Translations under genes and position numbers: made by a program
NCBI GenBank assembly: GCA_032595675.1
Contig: JAVQMD010000001.1
Location: 1,892,640-1,956,639, forward strand
Source: Candidatus Electrothrix rattekaaiensis
GTDB lineage: Bacteria; Desulfobacterota; Desulfobulbia; Desulfobulbales; Desulfobulbaceae
Direction: 5' to 3'
DNA length: 64,000 bases
The notes under the pieces: model-generated
Told to the model about the DNA's origin: nothing
Databases searched by the model: none
The model's input: the letters and a program-made list of their open reading frames with translations, nothing else
Part shown: piece by piece, positions 18,007 to 25,112 of the stretch
Position numbering within the stretch: the stretch's first letter is position 1
Layout of the letters: each line of letters begins with the position of its first letter

Positions 18007-18029
18007 CGAATGTCATGATATGACATTCG
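18007..18029. repeat. Perfect palindrome before the DUF6035-like gene
   Basis: CGAATGTCAT-GAT-ATGACATTCG has 10-bp arms and ends about 50 bp before the start of the next gene, a position suited to an operator. There is no T tract, so a terminator is less likely. Confidence 0.65.
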
Positions 18030-18081
18030 TCGAGCGTATGCGCTATATTTGGGAAAACATACCCTCAAATAGAGATATGGC

Positions 18082-19896
18082 ATGAGCAAACTAACATTAG
18101 AAAATGTATATGATGTGGAGTCTAAAAAATATATCAACTCTGATAAATTTTTTTCCAAAACTGAGGAAGATATTTTCAAAGTAAGGGCTGAACTAGAACG
18201 GGCTTATCAAAATAAAAAACTCATGTACGTATGTCCTATTTGCTTTCAACCAGTTGCTATTAAAGGAAAGCCTAGTGGGAAAGTGAGAATACATTTCGCT
18301 CATATCAAAAATGAGGAAAATTGCCCTCTAAAATCAGATAAAGGAAGAAGTAAAAGCGAGATTGAAGCTGCAAAATACAGAGGTTTTCAAGAAAGCGCTC
18401 TTCATAAAGAATTAAAATTCCAAATAGCCTACCTGTTGAAGTACATAGAAAATATTTCCGAAATCCAGGTTGAAAAATCGATCAAAAATGGAGAAAAAGA
18501 GTGGAAAAAACCTGATGTCCAAGCTGTATACAAAAAACAACAAAACATAGTATTCGAGTTGCAACTTTCAACTACGTTCCTCAGTGAAATCATCAAAAGA
18601 GAAGATTTTTATCATAATGCAAATATTTTTACAATTTGGTTTTTTCACCATTTTGATAAAGAAGGAATGAGATTTTCCGAAAAAGATATTCTTTATGCAA
18701 GTAAAAATCATGCCTTTATTATTGACCAAACTACTATTCAAAAATCAAGAGAAGCTAAAGATTTCCTAATAGACTGTTATTATCAAGCTGTATGTATTAA
18801 AAATAACGCCATCGAAACATCATGGCAACATACATTGATTTCATTTGATGATCTACAATTTGATTTTGAACTAATGAAATTATACTATTATGACTACGAA
18901 AAAGAAAAAGGTAAGTTATACGAACAACTCCTTGTCTCCAACAAATTGTCAGAAAAATGTAGTTGGCATTCTTATCTCCAATCGCAAATGAATAAATCTG
19001 AGCTTGATGTTATAGTTAAAGGGAAGCGTAGTCTTGACAGTAGATTTGCATATATAAAAACCCCAGGAAATAAAGTCATAGAGTTAGTTCATGGCTCTAT
19101 TTCCGAAGAAGAGATCATAGATACCGAGCGTTTTTACTGCTCTTTGCATATGAACTTGATCTGGTTTGTCAACTTAAGTTCGTTTTCAGAAGAAATATTA
19201 ATTGAGAACTATGCAATTCGCTTGAAAAAAATACAAGAGGATAACTTTCATCGGAAAGTTGCACTTAAGCGAGATATACTAGCTAAAGAACAAGAGGGAT
19301 GCAACTTTCTATTATCTTCTACTGAAGAGAAAATAGATGATCTAATTATTGGGATTGAATTGAAATCCAAAGAGAAAGGGTCTTTATCCAACAAATTATC
19401 AGCCCTTGAAATGTTTTCCAATCAACTCCAAGCTATGCACGAGCAATCCGTAGCGAGAATTCGAGCTTATATCAAGAATCAAGAAGAAATATTACCATAT
19501 TCCTTGAAAAATTGGACCTTTCAAAGAGAGTTTGATTCGGATTGCGAGGCAGTTGAAAAAATTGAGTCAGACACAAAAAGGATAAAAGAACAGTTAAGGG
19601 ATATGCAATCTCTTCGCACGTATCACAGTGTAAACCCAGAGTTAAATGGGCTAAGAGTGCTCAAAGAGGAATATATTACAAAAGAAAATCGCTCAGAGAT
19701 AAAATTAACTCCAATATCAAAACAGCCTAGTTTGTTCGAAACATACGATGTGTTGAAAACTGATAGAGAACTTGAATGGGCTATGAGGAGGAAGTCCGAG
19801 TACAACTTTTTAATGGATATTACTGAAGAACTAAAATCCCTCAATCATGATCTAGAAATTAGTAAATCAACCCTCTTGTCTGCAAAAAAAACTTGA
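18082..19896 (+). CDS. CoiA/DUF6035-like putative nuclease with coiled-coil tail
   Basis: The 604-residue protein begins with a zinc-ribbon-like part (YVCPIC near residue 50, HFAH near 71, then a Cys) of the kind seen in competence CoiA proteins. It continues with a PD-(D/E)xK-like core (KKPDVQAVY, then IVFELQLSTT near 158). The second half is strongly charged and coiled-coil. It ends in an A8 run (19884-19891) where a -1 shift would fuse it in frame to the next reading frame. AT-rich composition suggests transfer. Defence or DNA uptake are possible roles; none is shown. Confidence 0.65.
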   Translation: MSKLTLENVYDVESKKYINSDKFFSKTEEDIFKVRAELERAYQNKKLMYVCPICFQPVAIKGKPSGKVRIHFAHIKNEENCPLKSDKGRSKSEIEAAKYRGFQESALHKELKFQIAYLLKYIENISEIQVEKSIKNGEKEWKKPDVQAVYKKQQNIVFELQLSTTFLSEIIKREDFYHNANIFTIWFFHHFDKEGMRFSEKDILYASKNHAFIIDQTTIQKSREAKDFLIDCYYQAVCIKNNAIETSWQHTLISFDDLQFDFELMKLYYYDYEKEKGKLYEQLLVSNKLSEKCSWHSYLQSQMNKSELDVIVKGKRSLDSRFAYIKTPGNKVIELVHGSISEEEIIDTERFYCSLHMNLIWFVNLSSFSEEILIENYAIRLKKIQEDNFHRKVALKRDILAKEQEGCNFLLSSTEEKIDDLIIGIELKSKEKGSLSNKLSALEMFSNQLQAMHEQSVARIRAYIKNQEEILPYSLKNWTFQREFDSDCEAVEKIESDTKRIKEQLRDMQSLRTYHSVNPELNGLRVLKEEYITKENRSEIKLTPISKQPSLFETYDVLKTDRELEWAMRRKSEYNFLMDITEELKSLNHDLEISKSTLLSAKKT

Positions 19897-20324
19897 TAAG
19901 CAATTATATTTCTTCATGTATCAAAGAGAGAGATAGCATTCAATCATCAATCCAAGAAATAGAGTTAGATCTACGAAACCTGATAAAACAAAAGGGCGTG
20001 GAACAAAATACTTTTTCAAGTACTCAGAAGCAATTATCCCACATAGTAAATGTAAAGCAGGAACAACTAAAAGAGACTCTCAAACAATTAAAATTAGAGT
20101 GTGAAGAAAATTGTCGAGATTTAGACAGGACGCATGAAAAGAAATATAGAGTAAACTTCATCAGCAACAAATGGAAAGCTATCAAATCCCAACTATATCT
20201 GAGTCATCCAGAATCAGAAAATCTAATGAGAGTCGATTCACAGTCTGAGGGATTTGCTCTTAAGGCTACGCAGGAACTTCTGCATCTACAAGAGAAAAGT
20301 GTAGAACAAGTCGTCGCGCCCTGA
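19893..20324 (+). CDS. Coiled-coil continuation of the preceding gene (-1 frame)
   Basis: The 143-codon frame starts at a TTG overlapping the previous stop (TTGA). It translates to a charged helical sequence (CIKERDSIQSSIQEIELDL and onwards) that continues the coiled-coil character of the 604-residue protein. Read through with a -1 shift at A AAA AAA C the join is SAKKNLISNY. It may be translated by frameshifting, by coupling, or be one gene broken by a homopolymer error. It is unlikely to be an independent gene. Confidence 0.55.
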   Translation: MISNYISSCIKERDSIQSSIQEIELDLRNLIKQKGVEQNTFSSTQKQLSHIVNVKQEQLKETLKQLKLECEENCRDLDRTHEKKYRVNFISNKWKAIKSQLYLSHPESENLMRVDSQSEGFALKATQELLHLQEKSVEQVVAP

Positions 20325-20535
20325 CGAAATACTCCCCTCCTTCAACAACATAACATTTGCCATACTGACACCTTTTTTGCGGTTCCGGGGCTGTATGCGA
20401 ATTGGAAGAAGGATCTTCATTTGCCTGCACAGCTGCGTAGGTCCGATTGAGTGTAACGAAATCAGACAATTCACGATATGCACTGTCCGTTTTCGTTGCA
20501 CTCAAACAGACCTACTTGAACTATAAGGAACAAAT

Positions 20536-21678
20536 ATGAGTGAATACCAGTATTATGAATTTCAGGCCATAGATAAACCTTTATCTCAAAAAGATCAACA
20601 AGTGCTTCGGGATATATCCTCCAGAGCGCAGATCACCTCCACAAGTTTTGTCAATGAATACAACTATGGCAACTTCAAAGGTAACCCATTAAAGCTGGTA
20701 GAAAAATATTTTGATGCGTTTTTATATGTCTCCAACTGGGGAACCCATCAGCTTCTTCTGAGAATTCCACGAAAATTAATAGATTTGGATCTGGCAAGTA
20801 AATATTGCATCGGAGACAGTTGGACTATCTATGAAAAGGGAGATTACCTGATCTTTGATTTTACATCTGAAACCGAAGATTATGATTGGGAAGAAGGTGA
20901 AGGTTATCTCTCTCCATTGATTTCATTACGTTCCGATCTTATCCAGGGGGACTATCGATGCTTGTATCTTGCCTGGCTCTTTTGTGCGCAGATGGATGAG
21001 CTGGAAGACGATGAAGAAGAACCACCTGTTCCTGCAAATCTTGGAAATTTAAATGCTTCCCTTGAAAGTTTCGCAGATTTCATGCGGCTCGATAAGGATC
21101 TTATCCAGGTGGCCGCTGAAAAGAGTATTGCGGAACAAAAATCAATTCAAAATGATCAAAAGCTAAAAATCTGGATAGATGAGCTGCCCAAGAGCGAAAA
21201 AAATACAATTATTTTTCGGCTCATCAATGACGGCGATCCTCATATAGGAAACGAACTGTTGCAGCGGTTTAGCAAGACCCTATCAAAAAAAGATAGCAAA
21301 AGTGAAGAGAAGAAATCACGCACTGTAATGGAACTGCTCCAAAAAACAGAGGCATACACAAAAGAAAAGGATCGGCAGATCGCTGAACAGAAAGCAAAGG
21401 AAAAAGCACGCAAGGAAAAGGAAGCGGCCATCGCAAGAGAAAAATATTTGAACGGACTGGCCGGAAGAGAAAATGAAATATGGGAGAAAGTTAACGCCCT
21501 TATTCTGACCAGAAACCCGAAGAACTATGATGAAGCAATTAAACTTCTGATCGATTTGAAGGATCTTGCAAAAAAGAATAATGTAACCAGTTTGTTTAAG
21601 TCAAAACTGATGACCATTCAGGAAGAGCATAGGCGAAAGCCAAGTTTTATACGTCGTCTTGATTCAGCTAACCTATAA
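20536..21678 (+). CDS. Conserved hypothetical protein
   Basis: This 380-residue acidic soluble protein has an ordered N-terminal domain (YQYYEFQAIDKPLS, then SFVNEYNYGNFKG and KYFDAFLYVSNWGTHQLLLR) and a Lys/Glu-rich helical C-terminal half. I recall similar N-termini in proteins encoded beside SWIM zinc-finger proteins, but no such neighbour is here. AAGGAA precedes the ATG. Function unknown. Confidence 0.65.
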   Translation: MSEYQYYEFQAIDKPLSQKDQQVLRDISSRAQITSTSFVNEYNYGNFKGNPLKLVEKYFDAFLYVSNWGTHQLLLRIPRKLIDLDLASKYCIGDSWTIYEKGDYLIFDFTSETEDYDWEEGEGYLSPLISLRSDLIQGDYRCLYLAWLFCAQMDELEDDEEEPPVPANLGNLNASLESFADFMRLDKDLIQVAAEKSIAEQKSIQNDQKLKIWIDELPKSEKNTIIFRLINDGDPHIGNELLQRFSKTLSKKDSKSEEKKSRTVMELLQKTEAYTKEKDRQIAEQKAKEKARKEKEAAIAREKYLNGLAGRENEIWEKVNALILTRNPKNYDEAIKLLIDLKDLAKKNNVTSLFKSKLMTIQEEHRRKPSFIRRLDSANL

Positions 21679-21870
21679 AATCTTTCTTTCATTTTTCCCA
21701 ATAAATATTTTCAACTCAGGCCAGCACGTCTCGGAACCCCCGCTGAATTCTTCAACAAGCAGTCCATTACCCTCATGCTCTGCGGCCTCCATATTCACCC
21801 CTCTACTTTTGTCCAGCCAGTAAAATCAACAAACTATACGACACAGCGACTTGCACTTGCGGATCACGAC

Positions 21871-21903
21871 GAAATGCTATATACTTTCAGTATATAGCAT
21901 TTC
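21871..21903. promoter_or_regulatory. VapBC operator
   Basis: A perfect 14-bp inverted repeat, GAAATGCTATATAC and its complement separated by TTTCA, ends 14 bp before vapB and contains TATATA promoter-like boxes. It is the expected site for autoregulation by a VapB/VapC complex. Confidence 0.75.
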
Positions 21904-21917
21904 AAAGGAGGTTCTCT

Positions 21918-22151
21918 ATGCATACCGGATCAGTTTTTGTCAATAATCGAACCCAGGCGGTCAGGCTGCCTGTAGAAACCCGTTTTCCTGGCTCAGTGAA
22001 AAAGGTTATCGTGCGAGTTGTAGGAAAAGATCGTGTACTTTCACCGGTTGAAAATACTTGGGACAGTTTTTTCAGGTCCGACGAAAAAGTGACAGATGAT
22101 TTCATGACAGAACGCGCTTCGCAGGAACAACAGGAAAGGGAAGCGTTCTGA
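21918..22151 (+). CDS. vapB: VapB-type antitoxin
   Basis: This 77-residue protein has an AbrB/SpoVT-like N-terminal DNA-binding part (VFVNNRTQAVRLPVE, typical of VapB) and an acidic, flexible tail that would wrap the toxin. GGAGG lies upstream of the ATG. Its stop TGA overlaps the vapC start (TGATG). Confidence 0.85.
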   Translation: MHTGSVFVNNRTQAVRLPVETRFPGSVKKVIVRVVGKDRVLSPVENTWDSFFRSDEKVTDDFMTERASQEQQEREAF

Positions 22152-22549
22152 TGTTGAAATACATGCTCGACACCAACATTGCTATCTACGTCATCAAACG
22201 GCGACCATTAGAGGTGCTGGATACGTTCAATCGCCATGCCGGTCAGATGTGCATCAGCTCAATCACTTTTGCCGAGTTAATGCACGGGGTGGAAAAATCT
22301 GCCAAGCCGGAACATAACCTGCGACAGGTGGAGGAATTTTCTTCCCGACTGGACATTTTGGAGTATGGCAAGAAAGCAGCTGAACATTACGGCGACATCC
22401 GTACTGATCTGGAACGGCGGGGAACACCGATTGGGGTAAATGATTTGCATATTGCTGGACATGCCCGCAGCGAGGGGTTGCTTGTTGTCACGAACAATTT
22501 GAGGGAGTTTGAACGGGTAGCCGGGTTACGGGTGGCGAATTGGCTGTAA
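22151..22549 (+). CDS. vapC: VapC toxin, PIN-domain ribonuclease
   Basis: The 132-residue PIN protein has the four acidic positions of the family: MLDTNI (Asp7 region), FAELMHG (Glu), NDLHIAGHA (Asp) and the later NLREFERV. VapC toxins cut tRNA or rRNA when released from the antitoxin. It is translationally coupled to vapB. Confidence 0.9.
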   Translation: MLKYMLDTNIAIYVIKRRPLEVLDTFNRHAGQMCISSITFAELMHGVEKSAKPEHNLRQVEEFSSRLDILEYGKKAAEHYGDIRTDLERRGTPIGVNDLHIAGHARSEGLLVVTNNLREFERVAGLRVANWL

Positions 22550-22596
22550 TGGACTGCGTATACGGCCCATGTCCTGCATAGCCAGCCATCTCCAAA

Positions 22597-22660
22597 GATG
22601 GGGGGGAATGTTGAACGGTTTGAGGAGGCTATTGCATCTCATTCAATCCGATCTCATTAA
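22597..22660 (+). pseudogene. Direct-repeat remnant, copy 1 (tail of a hoxW-like gene?)
   Basis: GATGGGGGGG onwards matches 23189-23238 at roughly 85% by eye. In one frame both copies read VERFE--IASH and end at a stop, so they look like related C-terminal coding tails. This copy precedes the nucleotidyltransferase gene; the other follows it. Confidence 0.5.
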
Positions 22661-22774
22661 ATCCGATGAGCCTTTCTCCAGTGATATTCCCTATTGACAG
22701 AGAAAGTTCCGGTTCTTATGCTGACCGAATAATGGAATGCACTGATGAATGATGGAAATACAATCTGATCAATC

Positions 22775-23065
22775 ATGAAAGAACTCGAAAGAATACAGCG
22801 ACAAAAAAAGAACATCCTCGCCATTGCCCAGCAGCACGGGATTGTCCGGCTACGAATATTCGGTTCTGTCATCCGAGGTGAAGAAACTCCGCAGAGTGAT
22901 ATTGACCTGCTTGTCGAGCTGGAGCCGGGGCGCAGCATGCTGGATATCGGCGGGGCACTGATCAGGCTGCAAGAACTGCTGGGTCGAAAGGTGGATATCG
23001 TGACGGAACGCGGCCTGCATTGGTATCTGAAAGAGAAGATTATGCAGGAAGCGATACAATTATGA
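22775..23065 (+). CDS. MNT-type minimal nucleotidyltransferase (orphan)
   Basis: This 96-residue protein has the pol-beta-type signature FGSVIRGEETPQSDIDLLVE and a third acidic residue in KVDIVTE. Such MntA antitoxins usually pair with a HEPN toxin (HepT) and inactivate it by AMPylation. No HEPN gene follows; instead a hoxW-like fragment and the K+ channel do. The gene is complete, but it is flanked by direct-repeat remnants, so a partner may have been lost. Confidence 0.82.
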   Translation: MKELERIQRQKKNILAIAQQHGIVRLRIFGSVIRGEETPQSDIDLLVELEPGRSMLDIGGALIRLQELLGRKVDIVTERGLHWYLKEKIMQEAIQL

Positions 23066-23077
23066 AGGAAGAGTTGG

Positions 23078-23240
23078 GCTGAAGACCGACGCTTCTGTCT
23101 CCTCTACCACCCATGCCATGTCACCGGGATCGGTGCTAGCCCTCTGCTCCCGGCTCTATGGAAAAACTCCGGCTGCTTATATGCTGGAGATAGGGGGGGG
23201 GTGTTGAGCGGTTTGAGAAAGATATTGCATCTCATCAAGA
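23078..23240 (+). pseudogene. Truncated hoxW paralogue fragment
   Basis: Bases 23092-23193 align without gaps to 17491-17592 of hoxW with about 12 differences in 102, mostly silent (reading STTHAMSPGSVLALC and LYGKTPAAYMLEI). After that a G-rich run shifts the frame and a short tail ends in a stop. There is no start codon or N-terminal half. It is a remnant of a second hydrogenase maturation protease gene. Confidence 0.8.
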
Positions 23241-23264
23241 TTGTTAACCATCAGGAGTTAGTCC

Positions 23265-23777
23265 TTGAAAATGAATGCTAAACCACGCTGGTTGCGATTC
23301 GTCAATTTGACAATACTTGTCGTAGTTGGTGGCAGAAGCACTCAAGAAATATGGGGCGGAGCTACTGGTCCTCTTCTTTGGCTTGGGTTGGCATTCTTTG
23401 GATTCCTTTTTCTGGGCGTGAATCTGGTATTTGCGCAAGAACTCATACGATTCGTTCAAACCCCACGAAAAAGTCGAGAGGCTGTAAAGGAATTTATCAT
23501 TGTATTCCTCACCGGGATTTCAAATGTGTTCATATTCGCTTTTATCTACAGTATTTACGGCATTGCTTCTGGAACCGATATAATAAAAGGCGATCTTGTT
23601 ACAAGTCTCTATTTTTCTATCGTCACATGGACAACTCTTGGCTACGGCGATTTCAGTCCATTACCTGCTCTCCGACTGGTTGCCGCCTTCGAAGCATTTC
23701 TCGGCTATTTATACATGGCGATATTGGTAGGGATGTTTCTTGATGTTCTGCAATACATTACGAAAACCAAAGAGTAA
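23265..23777 (+). CDS. Two-helix potassium channel protein
   Basis: The 170-residue membrane protein has several hydrophobic helices and a pore loop ending in the K+ selectivity filter TTLGYGD (in SIVTWTTLGYGDFSPL), followed by a final helix. There is no cytoplasmic RCK domain. I keep the TTG start at 23265 because AGGAG is seven bases upstream; the ATG at 23271 is too far from it. Function beyond K+ flux is unknown. Confidence 0.8.
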   Translation: MKMNAKPRWLRFVNLTILVVVGGRSTQEIWGGATGPLLWLGLAFFGFLFLGVNLVFAQELIRFVQTPRKSREAVKEFIIVFLTGISNVFIFAFIYSIYGIASGTDIIKGDLVTSLYFSIVTWTTLGYGDFSPLPALRLVAAFEAFLGYLYMAILVGMFLDVLQYITKTKE

Positions 23778-24170
23778 AAGTAACCTCGTCATCCGGTCCA
23801 CCCTATAATCTCACATAAAAACAACTAGGTTCTATGTTGTCCTGCTCATAGATATAGTGATACCTATCACGGCAGACTCGTCATACATATCACGACCGAA
23901 TCGCATCGGGTATCACGGCAGACTTGTCATGCGTATCACGACAGAATCGTATCGGGTATCCTTTACTCCCGTGCGGTCGGTACCCGCAGCGAGCATCAAT
24001 ACGGAACGCTGACCTATAAGGGGGAAGTCGTCCACGGGCAGGAACTCGGGGAAGAGAAAGACACGGATCTGGGATTGGTGCGATATTACGGCGAATCACC
24101 AAGTGAAATGTCGCCCTGGAAACGCACCGGTTGACATTTTTATTGATCCACCTGCTCTTCTGTCTGCAAG
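23778..24170. other. Intergenic region with 23-bp array and coding remnant
   Basis: This 393-bp gap contains the second 23-bp repeat array (23865-23956) and, from about 23967 to 24134, an open frame without a start codon (HQYGTLTYKGEVVHGQ to LVRYYGESPSEMSPW then stop) that looks like a C-terminal gene remnant of unknown family. Confidence 0.5.
23865..23956. repeat. Four 23-bp tandem repeats (two 46-bp units)
   Basis: Units start at 23865, 23888, 23911 and 23934, each beginning TATCACGRC. Units 1 and 3 (GGCAGAC-TGTCAT) and units 2 and 4 (GAATCGYATCGGG) are the closer pairs, giving a 46-bp higher-order repeat. A partial fifth unit (TATCC) follows. Confidence 0.85.
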
Positions 24171-24581
24171 TCATAACAAAGGATTACTCACTTTAATCCC
24201 GGAATAATATTGGCCTGCATTCAAGTCCTCAGAGTAGATACAGTCGCACCCGGCTGATTCAGCCGCACTGATAATGCAGGAATCCCAAAAGCTGATACTG
24301 TAACTGCTTCGTATTTCGATGGCACGCCGAATCAGGACGGGCTCAATGAGCACAACATCAAATGATTCCAGCAGGGTCAGCTGACGAAGAACGATAGCAT
24401 GATCCTGTTTCAACTTACTGAGAGCAACACTGGAATATTCCTGCAAAACCTGTGTGGAAATAACCCCCAGCCCGTTATCCATAAGCTCTTTGACCAGCTC
24501 AATCGCCTTGCGCTGCTTTTGTGGATCACGGCGATCATTGGCGTAAACGATCAGATTTGTGTCGATGAATATTTTTTTCAT
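24171..24581 (-). CDS. PIN-domain toxin
   Basis: This 136-residue PIN ribonuclease has FIDTNLIVYAND at the start, a glutamate in LQEYSSVAL, and FWDSCIISAAE with YSEDLNAGQ near the end, giving the acidic metal site. It overlaps the antitoxin gene by four bases (ATGA) and is probably autoregulated with it. Confidence 0.88.
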   Translation of the reverse strand: MKKIFIDTNLIVYANDRRDPQKQRKAIELVKELMDNGLGVISTQVLQEYSSVALSKLKQDHAIVLRQLTLLESFDVVLIEPVLIRRAIEIRSSYSISFWDSCIISAAESAGCDCIYSEDLNAGQYYSGIKVSNPLL

Positions 24582-24817
24582 GCCCTGCGATTCCGGTCAT
24601 GAATTTCATCTCTGTCAAATTTGTAGCCGGGTTCCGAACAACCGGCCCCGGTTTCTGCCAATTGAGCAAATTCCTGGGAACTTGCTCTTCTATCATTTTT
24701 CCCGCTGATATTTTCCAGAAAATCCCTGATGATATTATTCAGGGAGGTACCCTGCTTTTTTGCGTATTCTCGGCTTTTTCTTATAAGTTCCTGGTCTGCT
24801 GAAAGTGTAATATTCAC
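24578..24817 (-). CDS. Antitoxin of the PIN toxin pair
   Basis: This 79-residue protein has an N-terminal MNITLSADQELIRKSREYAKK and a following helix NNIIRDFLENIS, as in ribbon-helix-helix-like/DUF6364 antitoxins. The C-terminal part is charged and probably unstructured. Its position directly before, and overlapping, the PIN gene supports the call. Confidence 0.75.
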   Translation of the reverse strand: MNITLSADQELIRKSREYAKKQGTSLNNIIRDFLENISGKNDRRASSQEFAQLAETGAGCSEPGYKFDRDEIHDRNRRA

Positions 24818-24840
24818 CCTACTCTCCTCTGTATAACTTA

Positions 24841-24875
24841 TACCTTATGTGCATCCTGTGTATTACAGTAAGGTA
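24841..24875. promoter_or_regulatory. Candidate operator of the PIN toxin-antitoxin pair
   Basis: Perfect 7-bp arms TACCTTA (24841-24847) and TAAGGTA (24869-24875) are separated by 21 bp, just upstream of the antitoxin start. Confidence 0.4.
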
Positions 24876-24895
24876 AAACTTCAGTAAAGTCAATA

Positions 24896-24924
24896 TTGAC
24901 AGCAAGTGCTTTGCAGCGTACTCT
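24896..24924 (+). promoter_or_regulatory. Possible promoter of the EndoQ-UvrD gene
   Basis: TTGACA (24896-24901), a 17-bp spacer and TACTCT (24919-24924) on the plus strand lie about 190 bp before the proposed start. Confidence 0.35.
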
Positions 24925-24970
24925 GTTGAAATTATTTATCCACACTGTTTTACAGGGACTACCTGAATGA

Positions 24971-25014
24971 GCTGTTCGACCTCTAGCTGTTCGACCTCTA
25001 GCTGTTCGACCTCT
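24971..25014. repeat. Three 15-bp tandem repeats
   Basis: GCTGTTCGACCTCTA is repeated three times (last base missing in the third) in the leader of the EndoQ-UvrD gene, between the possible promoter and the start codon. Confidence 0.85.
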
Positions 25015-25112
25015 CCTTCCCCTTGACATCCCCTGCACATGCCTTTAAGTTGCACCCTCGCAACCTCCCCGACATCAGGGAACCAGACCAACCCCAGCCA
25101 GCAGCAGACACC

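Larger units (their letters stand above)
17736..18081. other. Intergenic region with nested inverted repeats
   Basis: This 346-bp gap separates hoxW from the accessory stretch. It contains the nested repeat at 17883-17958 and the palindrome at 18007-18029; no gene is evident. A-T content rises sharply from here on. Confidence 0.7.

Noticed and set aside
20266-20505. 79-codon minus-strand frame in the gap before the 20.5-kb gene
   Set aside because: It overlaps the end of the coiled-coil frame and has no ribosome-binding site or family pattern. Its amino-acid composition is not absurd, so a decayed remnant cannot be excluded.
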